Shown here: one piece after another, positions 17,553 through 26,114 of the stretch
Layout: each line of letters starts with the position of its first letter
Position numbering within the stretch: the first letter of the stretch is position 1
DNA from: Hamadaea sp013361475
Lineage (GTDB): Bacteria; Actinomycetota; Actinomycetes; Mycobacteriales; Micromonosporaceae
Direction of reading: 5' to 3'
Assembly (NCBI RefSeq): GCF_040654195.1
Contig: NZ_JBFAHM010000014.1
Coordinates: 62,001-126,000 of the forward strand
DNA length: 64,000 nucleotides
Notes under the pieces: generated by a model
What the model was told of the DNA's origin: nothing
The model's database searches: none
Seen by the model: only the letters and a program-made list of their open reading frames with translations
Made by a program: the position numbers and the translations under genes

Positions 17553-19292
17553 TTAGGCGCGGAGGGTGCGGGCGGCGTCCGCCGAGGCGTCGTCGGGCAT
17601 CGTCTGCGAGCGCCGCTCGGCGTCCACCCGCCGCTCGTACGCCTCGATCTCGGCGCGCGTGGTGGCCTCGTCCCAGCCCAGGACGTCGGCCATGACCTGG
17701 GCCGCGTGCGGTGCCGTCTCGACCCCGCGATGGTCGGTCTCGATGCTGATCCGCGTACGCCGAGTCAGCACGTCGTCGAGGTGCAGCGCCCCTTCGGCGG
17801 CGGCCGCGTACGCGACTTCGGCGGCGAGGTATTCCGGAGCGCCTTCCAGCGCGGCGGCCAGGTCCGGTGACGAGTCGATCAAGTGCAGCACGTCGACGGT
17901 CAGCGTGCCGTACCGCTCCAGCAGGTGTTCGACCGCGCCGACGGTGAGCCGCGACTTCGGTCGCCGGGCCAGTTCGGCGCGCCGCCGCCACATGGCGTGA
18001 TAGCCGTCGGCCCCCAGCAGAGGCAGGTCGTCCGTGGCCGAGCGCACGGCCGAACCGAGCCGCCGAACGACGCGGTCGACCACGTCCGAGGCCATCACCC
18101 GGTAGGTCGTGAGCTTGCCACCGGCCACCAGGAACAGCCCGAGGATGGGTTCGACCACGGCGTGCTCCCGGCTGAGCGCCGACGTCGCGTCCTCCTCCCC
18201 GGAAAGCAGCGGGCGGAGGCCGGCGTACACGCCTTCGATGTCGGACCGGTTCACCGGGCGGTCGAGGACCTTGTTGACCTCGCTGAGCAGGTAGTCGATG
18301 TCGCGCGCGCTCGCGGCGGGGTGCTCCCGGTCGAGCATCCAATCGGTGTCGGTCGTGCCGATCAGCCAATGCCCGCCCCACGGGATCACGAAGAGCACGC
18401 TCGACGCCGTACGCAGAATCAACCCGACGTCGCCGGTGATGGCCGACCGCGGCACGACGAGGTGGATGCCCTTCGAGGCGCGTACGCGCAGACCGGGCCG
18501 CGCGTCGGGCAGCAGCGCGGTGATGTCGTCGCTCCAGACGCCGGTCGCGGCGATGACGGTCCGCGCCCGGATGCTGAACTCCCGGCCGGTCTCGTCCGTT
18601 GCGCGTACCCCTGTGACTTCACGGGCCTGGCGCGTGAGCCCGGTGGCCCGCACCCGCGTGACCACGGTCGCGCCGAGACTCGCGGCGGTACGCGCGAGCG
18701 AGATCACGAGCCGGGCGTCGTCCACCTGGCCGTCGTAGTAGCGGATGGCGCCGACCGCGGCCTCCGGCCGTAGCGACGGGAAAAGCTGGTGCGCGCCGCG
18801 TTGGGTGAGGTGGCGGTGCAACGGCATGCCACGGCCCGACGTGCCCTGGAGCCCGGCGGCGAACGCGTCGTAGAGGGCGACCCCGGCGCCGTAGTAGACG
18901 CGGTTCCAGGCGCGCTTCCACGCCGCGTCGCCGGGGAGCGGGACCAGGAAAGGCACCGGTCGCACGAGGTGCGGGGCGAGCCGGGTCGCGAGCAGGCCGC
19001 GTTCGCGGAGCGCCTCGTGGACGAGATGGAACTCCAGCTGCTCCAGATAGCGGAGACCACCGTGGACGAGCTTGCTCGACCGGGACGACGTGCCGCTCGC
19101 GAGATCGTTCGCCTCGATCAGGGCGACGGACAGCCCGCGGGAGGCGGCATCGAGCGCCGCACCGGCGCCGGTCACGCCACCGCCGATGACCAGCACGTCG
19201 AACTCGTCCTCGGCGAGCCGGCGCAGGTCGGCGGCGCGGCGTGCGGGCGACAGGGTGCCGGCGGTGTTCCGGGAGACCTGACGGTCGCGCAC
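17553..19292 (-). CDS. glpD: Glycerol-3-phosphate dehydrogenase
   Basis: 579 residues. The N-terminal FAD Rossmann motif (VIGGGVTGAGAALDAASRG) is followed by SGTSSRSSKLVHGGLRYLE, a GlpD hallmark, and IPWGGHWLIGTTDTDW; the C-terminal alpha-helical DAO_C domain runs from about 400. It oxidises sn-glycerol-3-phosphate to dihydroxyacetone phosphate at the membrane, passing electrons to quinone. No glpF or glpK is adjacent. The GTG at 19292 is preferred because an upstream ATG at 19316 would overlap the divergent protease start. Confidence 0.93.
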   Translation of the reverse strand: MRDRQVSRNTAGTLSPARRAADLRRLAEDEFDVLVIGGGVTGAGAALDAASRGLSVALIEANDLASGTSSRSSKLVHGGLRYLEQLEFHLVHEALRERGLLATRLAPHLVRPVPFLVPLPGDAAWKRAWNRVYYGAGVALYDAFAAGLQGTSGRGMPLHRHLTQRGAHQLFPSLRPEAAVGAIRYYDGQVDDARLVISLARTAASLGATVVTRVRATGLTRQAREVTGVRATDETGREFSIRARTVIAATGVWSDDITALLPDARPGLRVRASKGIHLVVPRSAITGDVGLILRTASSVLFVIPWGGHWLIGTTDTDWMLDREHPAASARDIDYLLSEVNKVLDRPVNRSDIEGVYAGLRPLLSGEEDATSALSREHAVVEPILGLFLVAGGKLTTYRVMASDVVDRVVRRLGSAVRSATDDLPLLGADGYHAMWRRRAELARRPKSRLTVGAVEHLLERYGTLTVDVLHLIDSSPDLAAALEGAPEYLAAEVAYAAAAEGALHLDDVLTRRTRISIETDHRGVETAPHAAQVMADVLGWDEATTRAEIEAYERRVDAERRSQTMPDDASADAARTLRA

Positions 19293-19314
19293 ACCTGCAC
19301 GATACTGTGCGATC

Positions 19315-21801
19315 ATGGCCGATCAGCCGCCTTCCGCGCAGTGGCATACGCCACCCCGCCCGTCCAGCGCCGGCGCGATCGTGGCGGCGTCCTTCGTCGG
19401 AGTCGGTCTCGTCGCGCTCGCCCTGTTCTGGCAGGCCGCCGGCTGGCTCGCCGATCAGGTCTTCCTGCAGCTCGACGTGGCGCAGCCGTGGTGGATCTGG
19501 GTCGTCGTGGCGCTCGTGCTCGGCGTGCTCGCCGGTGTGCCGTCCCTGCTGCTCGCGACGATTCCCCGCTCGCCCGCGGTCCGCGAGACCGGCCGAGCCT
19601 GGCTGTGCGCGTCCGGCGTCGCCGTGCTCGGTGGCCTGCTCCGGGTCGTGCCCGATCCGCAGCAGGAGGCGTACCTGTTCGCGCTGGCCGTCGTGCTGGC
19701 GGTCGCGGCGTTCCTCCTGCGGCGGGCGCCGCGGACCACCGGCAGCGTCGGCCTGGCGATCGTCGCCGGACTCGTCGCGCTGATCCCCTGGCTGTTGCTG
19801 GGATCGCTCGGCGGCGCTCTGGAGACCGTGCTGGCCGCGTTGGCGGCGGCGTCCGCCGGCTGGCTCGCCTCGTCCATCCTGGACGGGCGCTTCTGGACCG
19901 CGTTCGGCGCTGCCGGCCCGGTGGGCGCTGCCGGTCCTGCCGGCCCGGTGGGCGCTGCCGGTCCTGCCGGCCCGGTGGGCGCTGGCGGTCCTGCCGGCCC
20001 GGTGGGCGCTGGATCAGGGTTCCCGGTCGAATCTTTCCCCAAGATTCGACCGGAAACCGTGATCCAGCAGGGGAGCGAGGGCAGTCGGGCCCGACGCGTA
20101 GTCGTCGGCGGATTGGTCGCCGGAGTCGCGTTCGCGCTGCTCGGGGCAGGTCTGGGCGCTTCCGGAACGCAGCTGGCGGCCATGTTCGTCCTGCCGCCGC
20201 TCGGCTTCGCGGCGGCCGCGCTCGGCTCGTCGCGTACGACGGGGTGGCTGGTCGGCGTGGCGGCGCTCGGCCCGCTCGCCTTCGTCGACCCCGACGAGAT
20301 CAGCCTCTTCCTGCTCGGGCGCGATATTCCTTTCTGGACTCTGATCGCGACCGCCGCGTCGCTCGCGGCCGGACTGGTGCTCGCGCTCGTCTTCGGCCTC
20401 GCGCTGCGCAAGACCCCACCCCGGGCCGTGGGCTGGTCACTCGCCGCGCTGGCCGTTCTCGCGTCGATCAGCTTGTACGCCGTGAGCGGTCAACCAGGTC
20501 TCCACGGTGAACGGCTGTTCGTGGTGATGAAGGAGCAGGCGTCGCTGGCCGGGCTCCCTACGACGACCGGGCCTGGCAGCGGGCGGGACGCCCGGGTGGC
20601 CGCCGTCTACCAGCGGCTCGTGCAGCACGCCGAGCGTACGCAGGCCGACCTGCGCCGGCAGCTCGACCGGTGGCACCTGTCCTACCGGCCGTACTACCTG
20701 GTCAACGGCGTCCAAGTGGACGGCGGCCCGCTCGTACGCCAGTGGCTGTCCGCCCGGGACGACGTGGATCGCGTACTGCTGGATCCGGTGCTGCGGCCGT
20801 TGCCGTCCGACATCGAGACCCACCACGGGCCGTTGACCTCACCGGGTACGGATCACTGGAACATCGACATGGTCGGCGCGCCCAGCGCCTGGGCGGCCGG
20901 AGTCACCGGCTCCGGCATCGTCGTCGGCTCCTCGGACTCCGGAGTGGACGGTACGCATCCCGCCCTGGCCCAGAACTTCCGCGGCGGCCCGGACTCGTGG
21001 TACGACCCGTGGAACGGGACGACTCGGCCGACCGACCACAACGGCCACGGTACGCATACCCTCGCGACCGCCGTCGGGCACGAGGGCGTCGGCGTCGCGC
21101 CGGGTGCGCAGTGGGTCGGCTGCGTCAACCTCGCCCGGAACATGGGCAGCCCGTCCTACTACCTCGACTGCCTGCAGTTCATGCTCGCTCCCTTCCCTTC
21201 CGGCGGGAACCCGTTCACCGACGGCCGCCCCGAACGCGCGCCGAACATCCTCACCAACTCGTGGGGCTGCCCCGAGGCGGAAGGCTGCGACCCGACGTCG
21301 TTGCGGCCCGCGATCGACGCCCTGGCCGCGGCCGGGATCGCGGTCGTCGTCGCGGCCGGCAACAGCGGACCGCGCTGCGGCAGCATCAGCGACCCGCCCG
21401 CCCCGTACGCCGCCGCGATCACCGTCGCCGCCGTGAACGAGTCGCGGCAGGTCACCGACTTCTCGAGCCGGGGAGACACCGGCACTCCCGGCAAGCCGGA
21501 CATCGCGGCACCGGGCGAGCGGGTGCTCTCGGCGATGCCGGGCGGCACCTACGAGAAGGCGGACGGGACCTCGATGGCCACCCCGCACGTCGCGGGCGTG
21601 ATCGCCTTGTTGTGGTCGCAGGAACCGGCGCTCATCGGCGACCTCGCCGCCACCCGGCAACGCCTCGCGGCCGCCGCCCGTCCCGCCGCCCCCGCCTCCG
21701 CAACTTCCTCCCCAGACGCCTCCTCCGCGGGCGGCTCCGCCGGCTGTTCCGGCGCCGCATACACCGTCGGCGCGGGCATCGCCCACTTCCCCCTCGGCTA
21801 A
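19315..21801 (+). CDS. Membrane-anchored subtilisin-like protease (S8) with polytopic N-terminal domain
   Basis: 828 residues. About ten hydrophobic segments occupy residues 20-400, interrupted at about 198-252 by a glycine/proline-rich insert coded by 27-base repeats plus palindrome copy D. A propeptide-like segment follows (about 415-510), then the S8 domain: Asp541 in SSDSGVD, His578 in NGHGTHT and Ser753 in GTSMATPH. The Ala/Pro/Ser-rich tail ends without a C-terminal anchor. The catalytic domain probably faces outside. Fusion of a large multi-span domain to a subtilase is unusual. It is divergent from glpD. Confidence 0.9.
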   Translation: MADQPPSAQWHTPPRPSSAGAIVAASFVGVGLVALALFWQAAGWLADQVFLQLDVAQPWWIWVVVALVLGVLAGVPSLLLATIPRSPAVRETGRAWLCASGVAVLGGLLRVVPDPQQEAYLFALAVVLAVAAFLLRRAPRTTGSVGLAIVAGLVALIPWLLLGSLGGALETVLAALAAASAGWLASSILDGRFWTAFGAAGPVGAAGPAGPVGAAGPAGPVGAGGPAGPVGAGSGFPVESFPKIRPETVIQQGSEGSRARRVVVGGLVAGVAFALLGAGLGASGTQLAAMFVLPPLGFAAAALGSSRTTGWLVGVAALGPLAFVDPDEISLFLLGRDIPFWTLIATAASLAAGLVLALVFGLALRKTPPRAVGWSLAALAVLASISLYAVSGQPGLHGERLFVVMKEQASLAGLPTTTGPGSGRDARVAAVYQRLVQHAERTQADLRRQLDRWHLSYRPYYLVNGVQVDGGPLVRQWLSARDDVDRVLLDPVLRPLPSDIETHHGPLTSPGTDHWNIDMVGAPSAWAAGVTGSGIVVGSSDSGVDGTHPALAQNFRGGPDSWYDPWNGTTRPTDHNGHGTHTLATAVGHEGVGVAPGAQWVGCVNLARNMGSPSYYLDCLQFMLAPFPSGGNPFTDGRPERAPNILTNSWGCPEAEGCDPTSLRPAIDALAAAGIAVVVAAGNSGPRCGSISDPPAPYAAAITVAAVNESRQVTDFSSRGDTGTPGKPDIAAPGERVLSAMPGGTYEKADGTSMATPHVAGVIALLWSQEPALIGDLAATRQRLAAAARPAAPASATSSPDASSAGGSAGCSGAAYTVGAGIAHFPLG
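19906..20004. repeat. 27-base in-frame tandem repeat abutting palindrome copy D
   Basis: One 18-base unit and three 27-base units beginning GGCGCTGCCGG. They encode GPVGAAGPA-type collagen-like triplets and run into GGCGCTGGATCAGGG. All unit lengths are multiples of three, preserving the protease frame. Confidence 0.9.
20006..20068. repeat. GATCAGGG palindrome, copy D, inside a coding sequence
   Basis: GCGCTGGATCAGGG at the left and GTGATCCAGC at the right. The element is 63 bases, 21 codons, read through in frame in the membrane protease (encoding about GSGFPVESFPKIRPE). It is the only copy within a gene. Confidence 0.9.
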
Positions 21802-21823
21802 CCCCTTCCCCTCCGCGCGGGCG

Positions 21824-21896
21824 TGATCATTGCGCCAGCCAAGGCGTTTCGCGCGGCGAAATGTCCGTTGAAACAGCTTGGCTGACGCAATGATCA
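21824..21896. repeat. TGATCATTGCG palindrome, copy 1
   Basis: Ends TGATCATTGCG (21824-21834) and CGCAATGATCA (21886-21896), with further pairing inside (GCCAAG-like and GTTTC/GAAAC segments). It lies between convergent genes, and its right end contains the stop codon of the FUSC gene. Confidence 0.88.
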
Positions 21897-23033
21897 TGTC
21901 AGCTGGGTGAAGTGCTTCGGGGCTGGTGGCGGCGGCTTCGAGCTCGCCTTGCCGACCGCTCGGCGGACGACGCGTTCGGCGTCCCGCGATTCCATCCCGC
22001 CCGCCCGCAGCAGGTCGGTCGCCATCGACCGGATCTGGGCCACGATCACACTCCCGGAGAACCCCAACCCGCTCAGGTACGCGTCAGACGCGTTGCGTAC
22101 GGCGCGGACGGCGGCTTCGCGGCTGGCGTCGGGCGGCAGCTCTTCGGCGTACTCGCGGTGCACCCACCGGATGGTGTCGGCGAGGGAGCGGAGCGAGGAC
22201 ACCAGGGCGGGCGGCACGGGTTCCTCGTCGCGGATGACCGAGACGGTCCGGCGGATCAGCACGCGGGAGTTGCGCAGGCAGCGGGCGATGTGGTCCTGCC
22301 CGTCGACGTACTGGGCCAGTGCCCCGCGTTTGCCCCAGCGGATGGGCGAGAGGGTGGCGATCTCGCTGGCCGCCGTCAGCGCCTCCTCGAACGCCGTGAG
22401 GTGCGTCTCCGCCTCGCTCAGGTCGGTCAGCGCCTCCTCCGCCTTGGTCCGGTCGCGGTGATCCAACGCCTCCGCCGTGAGGCGTACGCCGTCGGCCAGG
22501 TCGTCGAGCAGCGGCCCGGCGGCGCGGGAGACGACGGTCAGCGGGTTCTGGGGCAGGACCAGCGCCATGACGGCCAGGCCGACGCCACCGCCGACGATGG
22601 CGTCGACGAACCGGCTGAACAGGTACTCGTCGTTGGTCGGGATGACCGCCACGACCAGGACGGCACCGGCCGCGGACTGCATCACCAGGGAAGGTCCGCC
22701 CCCGGCGAAGATCGCGACAAGGATCGCCAGCACGACGACGAGGGATATCTGCCAGGCGCCCCGGCCGATCACCAGGATCAGTGCCTCGCCGAGGAGGATG
22801 CCGAAGGCGTTGCCGAGGACGATCTCGACCGCCCGGCGCATCCGCTGCCCGACGGAGACCGCGAGCGTCGCGACCGCGGAGATGGGCGCGAAGTACGGCT
22901 GCGGGTGGTGCATCAGGTTGTGGGCGATGAACCAGGCGATGCCGGCCGCGACGGCGGCTTGCATCGCGATGCCGAGGCTGCCCCGCGTGCGGTGATAACG
23001 GCGTTGCAGGGTGGCCTTGAACGCGACCTCCAC
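21894..23033 (-). CDS. FUSC family inner-membrane protein (aromatic acid exporter-like)
   Basis: 379 residues from a GTG. The N-terminal half has about six membrane segments (MQAAVAAGIAWFIAHNL, YFAPISAVATLAVSVGQRMRRA, then FGILLGEALILVIG and more), the FUSC/ArAE fold. The C-terminal half is a helical, charged cytosolic domain (ALDHRDRTKAEEALTDLSEA, IRWVHREYAEEL). Relatives include aromatic-acid efflux components and YccS-like proteins. The substrate is unknown. The stop codon lies in the TGATCATTGCG palindrome. Confidence 0.85.
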   Translation of the reverse strand: MEVAFKATLQRRYHRTRGSLGIAMQAAVAAGIAWFIAHNLMHHPQPYFAPISAVATLAVSVGQRMRRAVEIVLGNAFGILLGEALILVIGRGAWQISLVVVLAILVAIFAGGGPSLVMQSAAGAVLVVAVIPTNDEYLFSRFVDAIVGGGVGLAVMALVLPQNPLTVVSRAAGPLLDDLADGVRLTAEALDHRDRTKAEEALTDLSEAETHLTAFEEALTAASEIATLSPIRWGKRGALAQYVDGQDHIARCLRNSRVLIRRTVSVIRDEEPVPPALVSSLRSLADTIRWVHREYAEELPPDASREAAVRAVRNASDAYLSGLGFSGSVIVAQIRSMATDLLRAGGMESRDAERVVRRAVGKASSKPPPPAPKHFTQLT

Positions 23034-23076
23034 GTCCGAACGCTACCTGCGACCGGCCCTCCGGCAGGCCGGAACT

Positions 23077-23144
23077 CGCGTTGATCATGGAGTTTCCGGC
23101 CCCGACACCCCGTCGAGACCAGGGTAAACTCCATGATCAACGCG
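23077..23144. repeat. TGATCATGGAGTTT palindrome, copy 1
   Basis: Perfect 19-base arms (23077-23095 and 23126-23144) around a 30-base centre. It lies between the class V aminotransferase stop (23164) and the FUSC start (23033), both on the minus strand, so it probably terminates the aminotransferase transcript. Confidence 0.88.
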
Positions 23145-23163
23145 AAAGGGAGGGAGGGGTGGG

Positions 23164-24486
23164 TTAGGCGGAGCAGGCGGAGAGGGGGGTGGGGGTGACG
23201 GCCGGGGCGGTGGCGACGATCGCCGCGAGCGCGGTCAGGAACGCGTCCACGTCCGCCTCGGTGGTGCCCAGGCCGATCGACGCCCGCAGCGCGGTCGCCG
23301 GGGCGTACGCCCAACCGGCGCGCTGAGCGGCCTCGCCGAGCAGGCGACGGGCCAGCGGATGCGCGCAGAACAGCCCATCGCGTACGCCGATGTCCCGGCG
23401 GGCCAGCGCGGCGGCGATCTCGGCGGACTCCCGACCGGCGACGGCGAACGAGACGATCCCGACGCGTGGCGCGTCCGGCCCGAAGATTCGCAGTTCGGCG
23501 ACCCCGTCGAGGGCGGCCAGCCCAGTACGCAGTCGCCGCAGCAGCGCCTGCTCGCGATCGGCCAGCGCTGCGCGGTCGGCCGCCTCCAGGGCGTCGCACA
23601 CGGCCGCGAGCGCGACCGCGCCCAGGAGGTTCGGCGTACCGGCCTCGTGACGGGCGGGACCGGTCGCCCAGTGCACGTCGTGAGTCGCGTCGCCGACCTT
23701 GGCGCTCGCGCCCCCGCCCGCGAGGTAGGGCGTCGCCGCGTCCAGCCAGTCCGACCGGCCCACGAGCACGCCCGCTCCGAACGGCGCGTACAGCTTGTGG
23801 CCGGACAGGGCCAGGTAGTCCGCGCCCAGGTCGGCGAGGTCGACGGGGTGGTGCGGGGCGAGCTGGGCGGCGTCGACCGCCACCCGAGCGCCGTACCGCC
23901 TGGCCACCAGCGCCAACTCCCGGATCGGCCACAGTTCGCCGGTCACGTTGGTCGCCGCGGTCACGCTCACGAGCAACGGCGTCGCCGGTTCGCCGGAAAC
24001 CGTGCCCCGGCGCAGCTCACGCAGGGCCGAGTCCAGCGACCGGACCGCCTCGCCCGGCGACGCCGGCACCGGCAGGCGTACGCACTCCTTCCAGGGCAAC
24101 AGGTTCGCGTGGTGCTCCCCGGCGAAGGTCACGACGAGGGTGCCGGCCGGAACGACGTGCGCCAGCAGGTTCAGCGCGTCCGTCGTGTTGCGCGTGAAGA
24201 TGACGTAGTCGTCCTCGCGCGCCCCGACGAAGTCGCCCACCGTCTGGCGGGCCCGCTCGTAGGCCAGCGTGCACCGCTGGGACAAGGCGCCCGCGCCCCG
24301 GTGCACGCTCGCGTACCAGGGCAGGATCTCGTTCACCGCGTCGCTCGCCGCCCGTGCGCACGGCGCGGTGGCGGCATAGTCCAGATTGATCTGCCCTGGT
24401 ACGCCGAGAACGGCGGGCTCGGCAACGGAAACGAGGCCGGTGACCTGATCGGTGAGCTGACAGGGAGCCTCGAGTACAGCGGTCAT
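23164..24486 (-). CDS. Class V aminotransferase (cysteine desulfurase-like), riboswitch controlled
   Basis: 440 residues with the fold-type I PLP architecture: NLDYAATAPC near the start, FTRNTTDALNLLAH, the PLP-stacking segment GEHHANLLPW, Asp205 in VDAAQLAPHHP and the Schiff-base Lys231 in SGHKLYAP. It resembles SufS/NifS-type desulfurases and class V enzymes of sulfur or selenium metabolism. A SAM-IV type riboswitch in its leader ties it to sulfur amino-acid supply. A cysteine or sulfur-compound lyase or transferase is the best guess; the exact substrate is unproven. Confidence 0.88.
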   Translation of the reverse strand: MTAVLEAPCQLTDQVTGLVSVAEPAVLGVPGQINLDYAATAPCARAASDAVNEILPWYASVHRGAGALSQRCTLAYERARQTVGDFVGAREDDYVIFTRNTTDALNLLAHVVPAGTLVVTFAGEHHANLLPWKECVRLPVPASPGEAVRSLDSALRELRRGTVSGEPATPLLVSVTAATNVTGELWPIRELALVARRYGARVAVDAAQLAPHHPVDLADLGADYLALSGHKLYAPFGAGVLVGRSDWLDAATPYLAGGGASAKVGDATHDVHWATGPARHEAGTPNLLGAVALAAVCDALEAADRAALADREQALLRRLRTGLAALDGVAELRIFGPDAPRVGIVSFAVAGRESAEIAAALARRDIGVRDGLFCAHPLARRLLGEAAQRAGWAYAPATALRASIGLGTTEADVDAFLTALAAIVATAPAVTPTPLSACSA

Positions 24487-24492
24487 GGCAAT

Positions 24493-24518
24493 GCCCTCCC
24501 GGGTCCAGGGACCCCGGG
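24493..24518 (-). promoter_or_regulatory. Shine-Dalgarno-proximal hairpin of the aminotransferase leader
   Basis: CCCGGGTCC (24498-24506) pairs with GGACCCCGGG (24509-24518) with one bulge. On the minus strand the Shine-Dalgarno GGGAGGGC (24493-24500) starts within the stem. This suggests the riboswitch acts by exposing or hiding the ribosome site. Inference from base pairing only. Confidence 0.5.
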
Positions 24519-24540
24519 TGCTGCACCAGGGAACGGGGTC

Positions 24541-24655
24541 CGCGCTTGCCTCGCGCGCTCGTCGAGCGAGGCCCGGTCATCACCCGGGGCACCCCACCGC
24601 AGATAGGAGGGTTGCCGGACGGCTAGCCGGGGCTTGATGCCGTCACTCGTGACCT
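24541..24655 (-). ncRNA. SAM-IV type riboswitch
   Basis: Read on the minus strand it runs GGTCACGAGTGACGGCATCA, AGCCCCGGCTAGC, CGGCAACCCTCC, GCGGTGGGGTGCCCCGGG, TGATGACC. The first and last GGTCA/TGACC form P1. This order and these conserved blocks are those of the actinobacterial SAM-IV class (an S-box relative). A GCCTCGC...GCGAGGC hairpin and 3' segment follow, as in the SAM-IV pseudoknot region. It binds S-adenosylmethionine and represses the downstream gene when SAM is plentiful. Boundaries are approximate. Confidence 0.85.
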
Positions 24656-24688
24656 GATCCACACCCTAGCGTGGGTAAGCTGCGTTGC

Positions 24689-26113
24689 ATGTCCGAGTTC
24701 CCGCCGAGTGGGATACCCCACAGCGAACCGACACCCGCTCCGGCCCAGCCCGTGGGATGGCCCGCATCGGGTGGTCCGCCGCCCGCGTCGCTGCACCCGT
24801 CCGGGTGGCAACGCTGGAAGCGGCCGGTGATCCTCGGCGGCGTCATCCTCTTCTTCGCGGCCGCCGCGATCGCGATGCTCGTCTTCCTCGGCTTCAACAT
24901 GGGCGTGGAGGCCCTGCTGGTCGGGCTGGCGGCGGCCATCGTCCCGGTGCCGATCCTGGTCGCCTGCTTCCTCTGGCTCGACCGGTACGAACCCGAGCCG
25001 ACCTGGGCGCTGGTGCTCTGCTTCGCTTGGGGCGCGATCATCGCGACCGGCATCGCGTTGATCGTGAACACCTGGAGCTCGCGGATCTTCGAGCAGAACG
25101 GGATCTCCGACGGCATCGTCGCGGTCGTCGTCGCGCCGTTCATCGAGGAACTGAGCAAGGCGGCCGCCCCGCTGCTGCTGCTCTGGTGGCGCCGTAAGGA
25201 GATCTCGGGGATCACCGACGGCATCGTCTACTGCGGACTCGCCGCGACCGGCTTCGCGATGACGGAGAACATCCTCTACCTCGGCGGTCACGCGTACGCC
25301 GCGGGCAGCGAGGAGTACGGCGTCAGCACCGGACTGCAGATGCTCTTCGCGACCTTCCTGGTCCGGGTGCTCTTCTCGGCGTTCGCCCATCCGCTGTTCA
25401 CCTCGATGACCGGCGTCGGCATCGGCATCGCCGCGCGTACGGCGAGCCCTGTGGTGCGCTGGCTCGCCCCGATCGCCGGTCTCCTCGTCGCGATGATGCT
25501 GCACGGCACGTGGAACCTCATCCCCACGATCGCCGCCGCCACCGGGCAGACCATCCTCGTCCTCTACGGCTACTTCGCCCTGGAGATGCCGATCTTCCTG
25601 GCGATGGTGGGCTTCGCCCTCTGGCTGCGCTCCCACGAGGGTCGGATCACCGTGCGGGCGTTGCCGGCGTACGTGCGGGCCGGGTGGTTCAGCCCGCCCG
25701 AGGTCGCGGCCCTGGCCTCGCTCGGCCGTCGGCACGCCGCCCGGACCTGGGCCAAGCGGGTCGCCGGCGACCCCGGACGCAAGGCGATGAGCGCCTTCCA
25801 GTTCGCCGCCACCCGGCTCGCCCTGGTCCGCGACGGCATTGAACGCGGCTTGAACCGTACGCCCGAACAGCAGGCCAAGGCCCAGGAAGAAGAGCGGTCG
25901 CTTCTCGAGCAGATCACGGCGGCCCGCGAGGTGTACGTCGGGCGCGACCCGCAGACGCCACCGGCCCGGTGGACTGGTACGGCGTACGAGCTGAGCTTCC
26001 CGGACGGACAGACGCGGACCGTGTCGCCGCCCCCGGAGCCGGTGGTGCCGATCCCCGTGCTGATGCCCCCGCCACCCGCGCCGACCTGGGGTTATCCCGG
26101 CTGGCGCCGCTGA
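24689..26113 (+). CDS. PrsW family intramembrane metalloprotease
   Basis: 474 residues. A Pro-rich head (1-45) is followed by about nine membrane segments. The family motifs are EE153-154 in FIEELSK, Glu193 in AMTENILY, HPLFTSMTG, and HGTWN in a later helix; these carry the catalytic Glu and metal ligands. The C-terminal 150 residues are charged and helical, ending in a Pro-rich tail. PrsW cuts membrane anti-sigma factors in Bacillus; here the target is unknown. An in-frame GTG at 24671 precedes the ATG but adds only MGKLRC. It is divergent from the riboswitch. Confidence 0.92.
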   Translation: MSEFPPSGIPHSEPTPAPAQPVGWPASGGPPPASLHPSGWQRWKRPVILGGVILFFAAAAIAMLVFLGFNMGVEALLVGLAAAIVPVPILVACFLWLDRYEPEPTWALVLCFAWGAIIATGIALIVNTWSSRIFEQNGISDGIVAVVVAPFIEELSKAAAPLLLLWWRRKEISGITDGIVYCGLAATGFAMTENILYLGGHAYAAGSEEYGVSTGLQMLFATFLVRVLFSAFAHPLFTSMTGVGIGIAARTASPVVRWLAPIAGLLVAMMLHGTWNLIPTIAAATGQTILVLYGYFALEMPIFLAMVGFALWLRSHEGRITVRALPAYVRAGWFSPPEVAALASLGRRHAARTWAKRVAGDPGRKAMSAFQFAATRLALVRDGIERGLNRTPEQQAKAQEEERSLLEQITAAREVYVGRDPQTPPARWTGTAYELSFPDGQTRTVSPPPEPVVPIPVLMPPPPAPTWGYPGWRR

Positions 26114-26114
26114 C

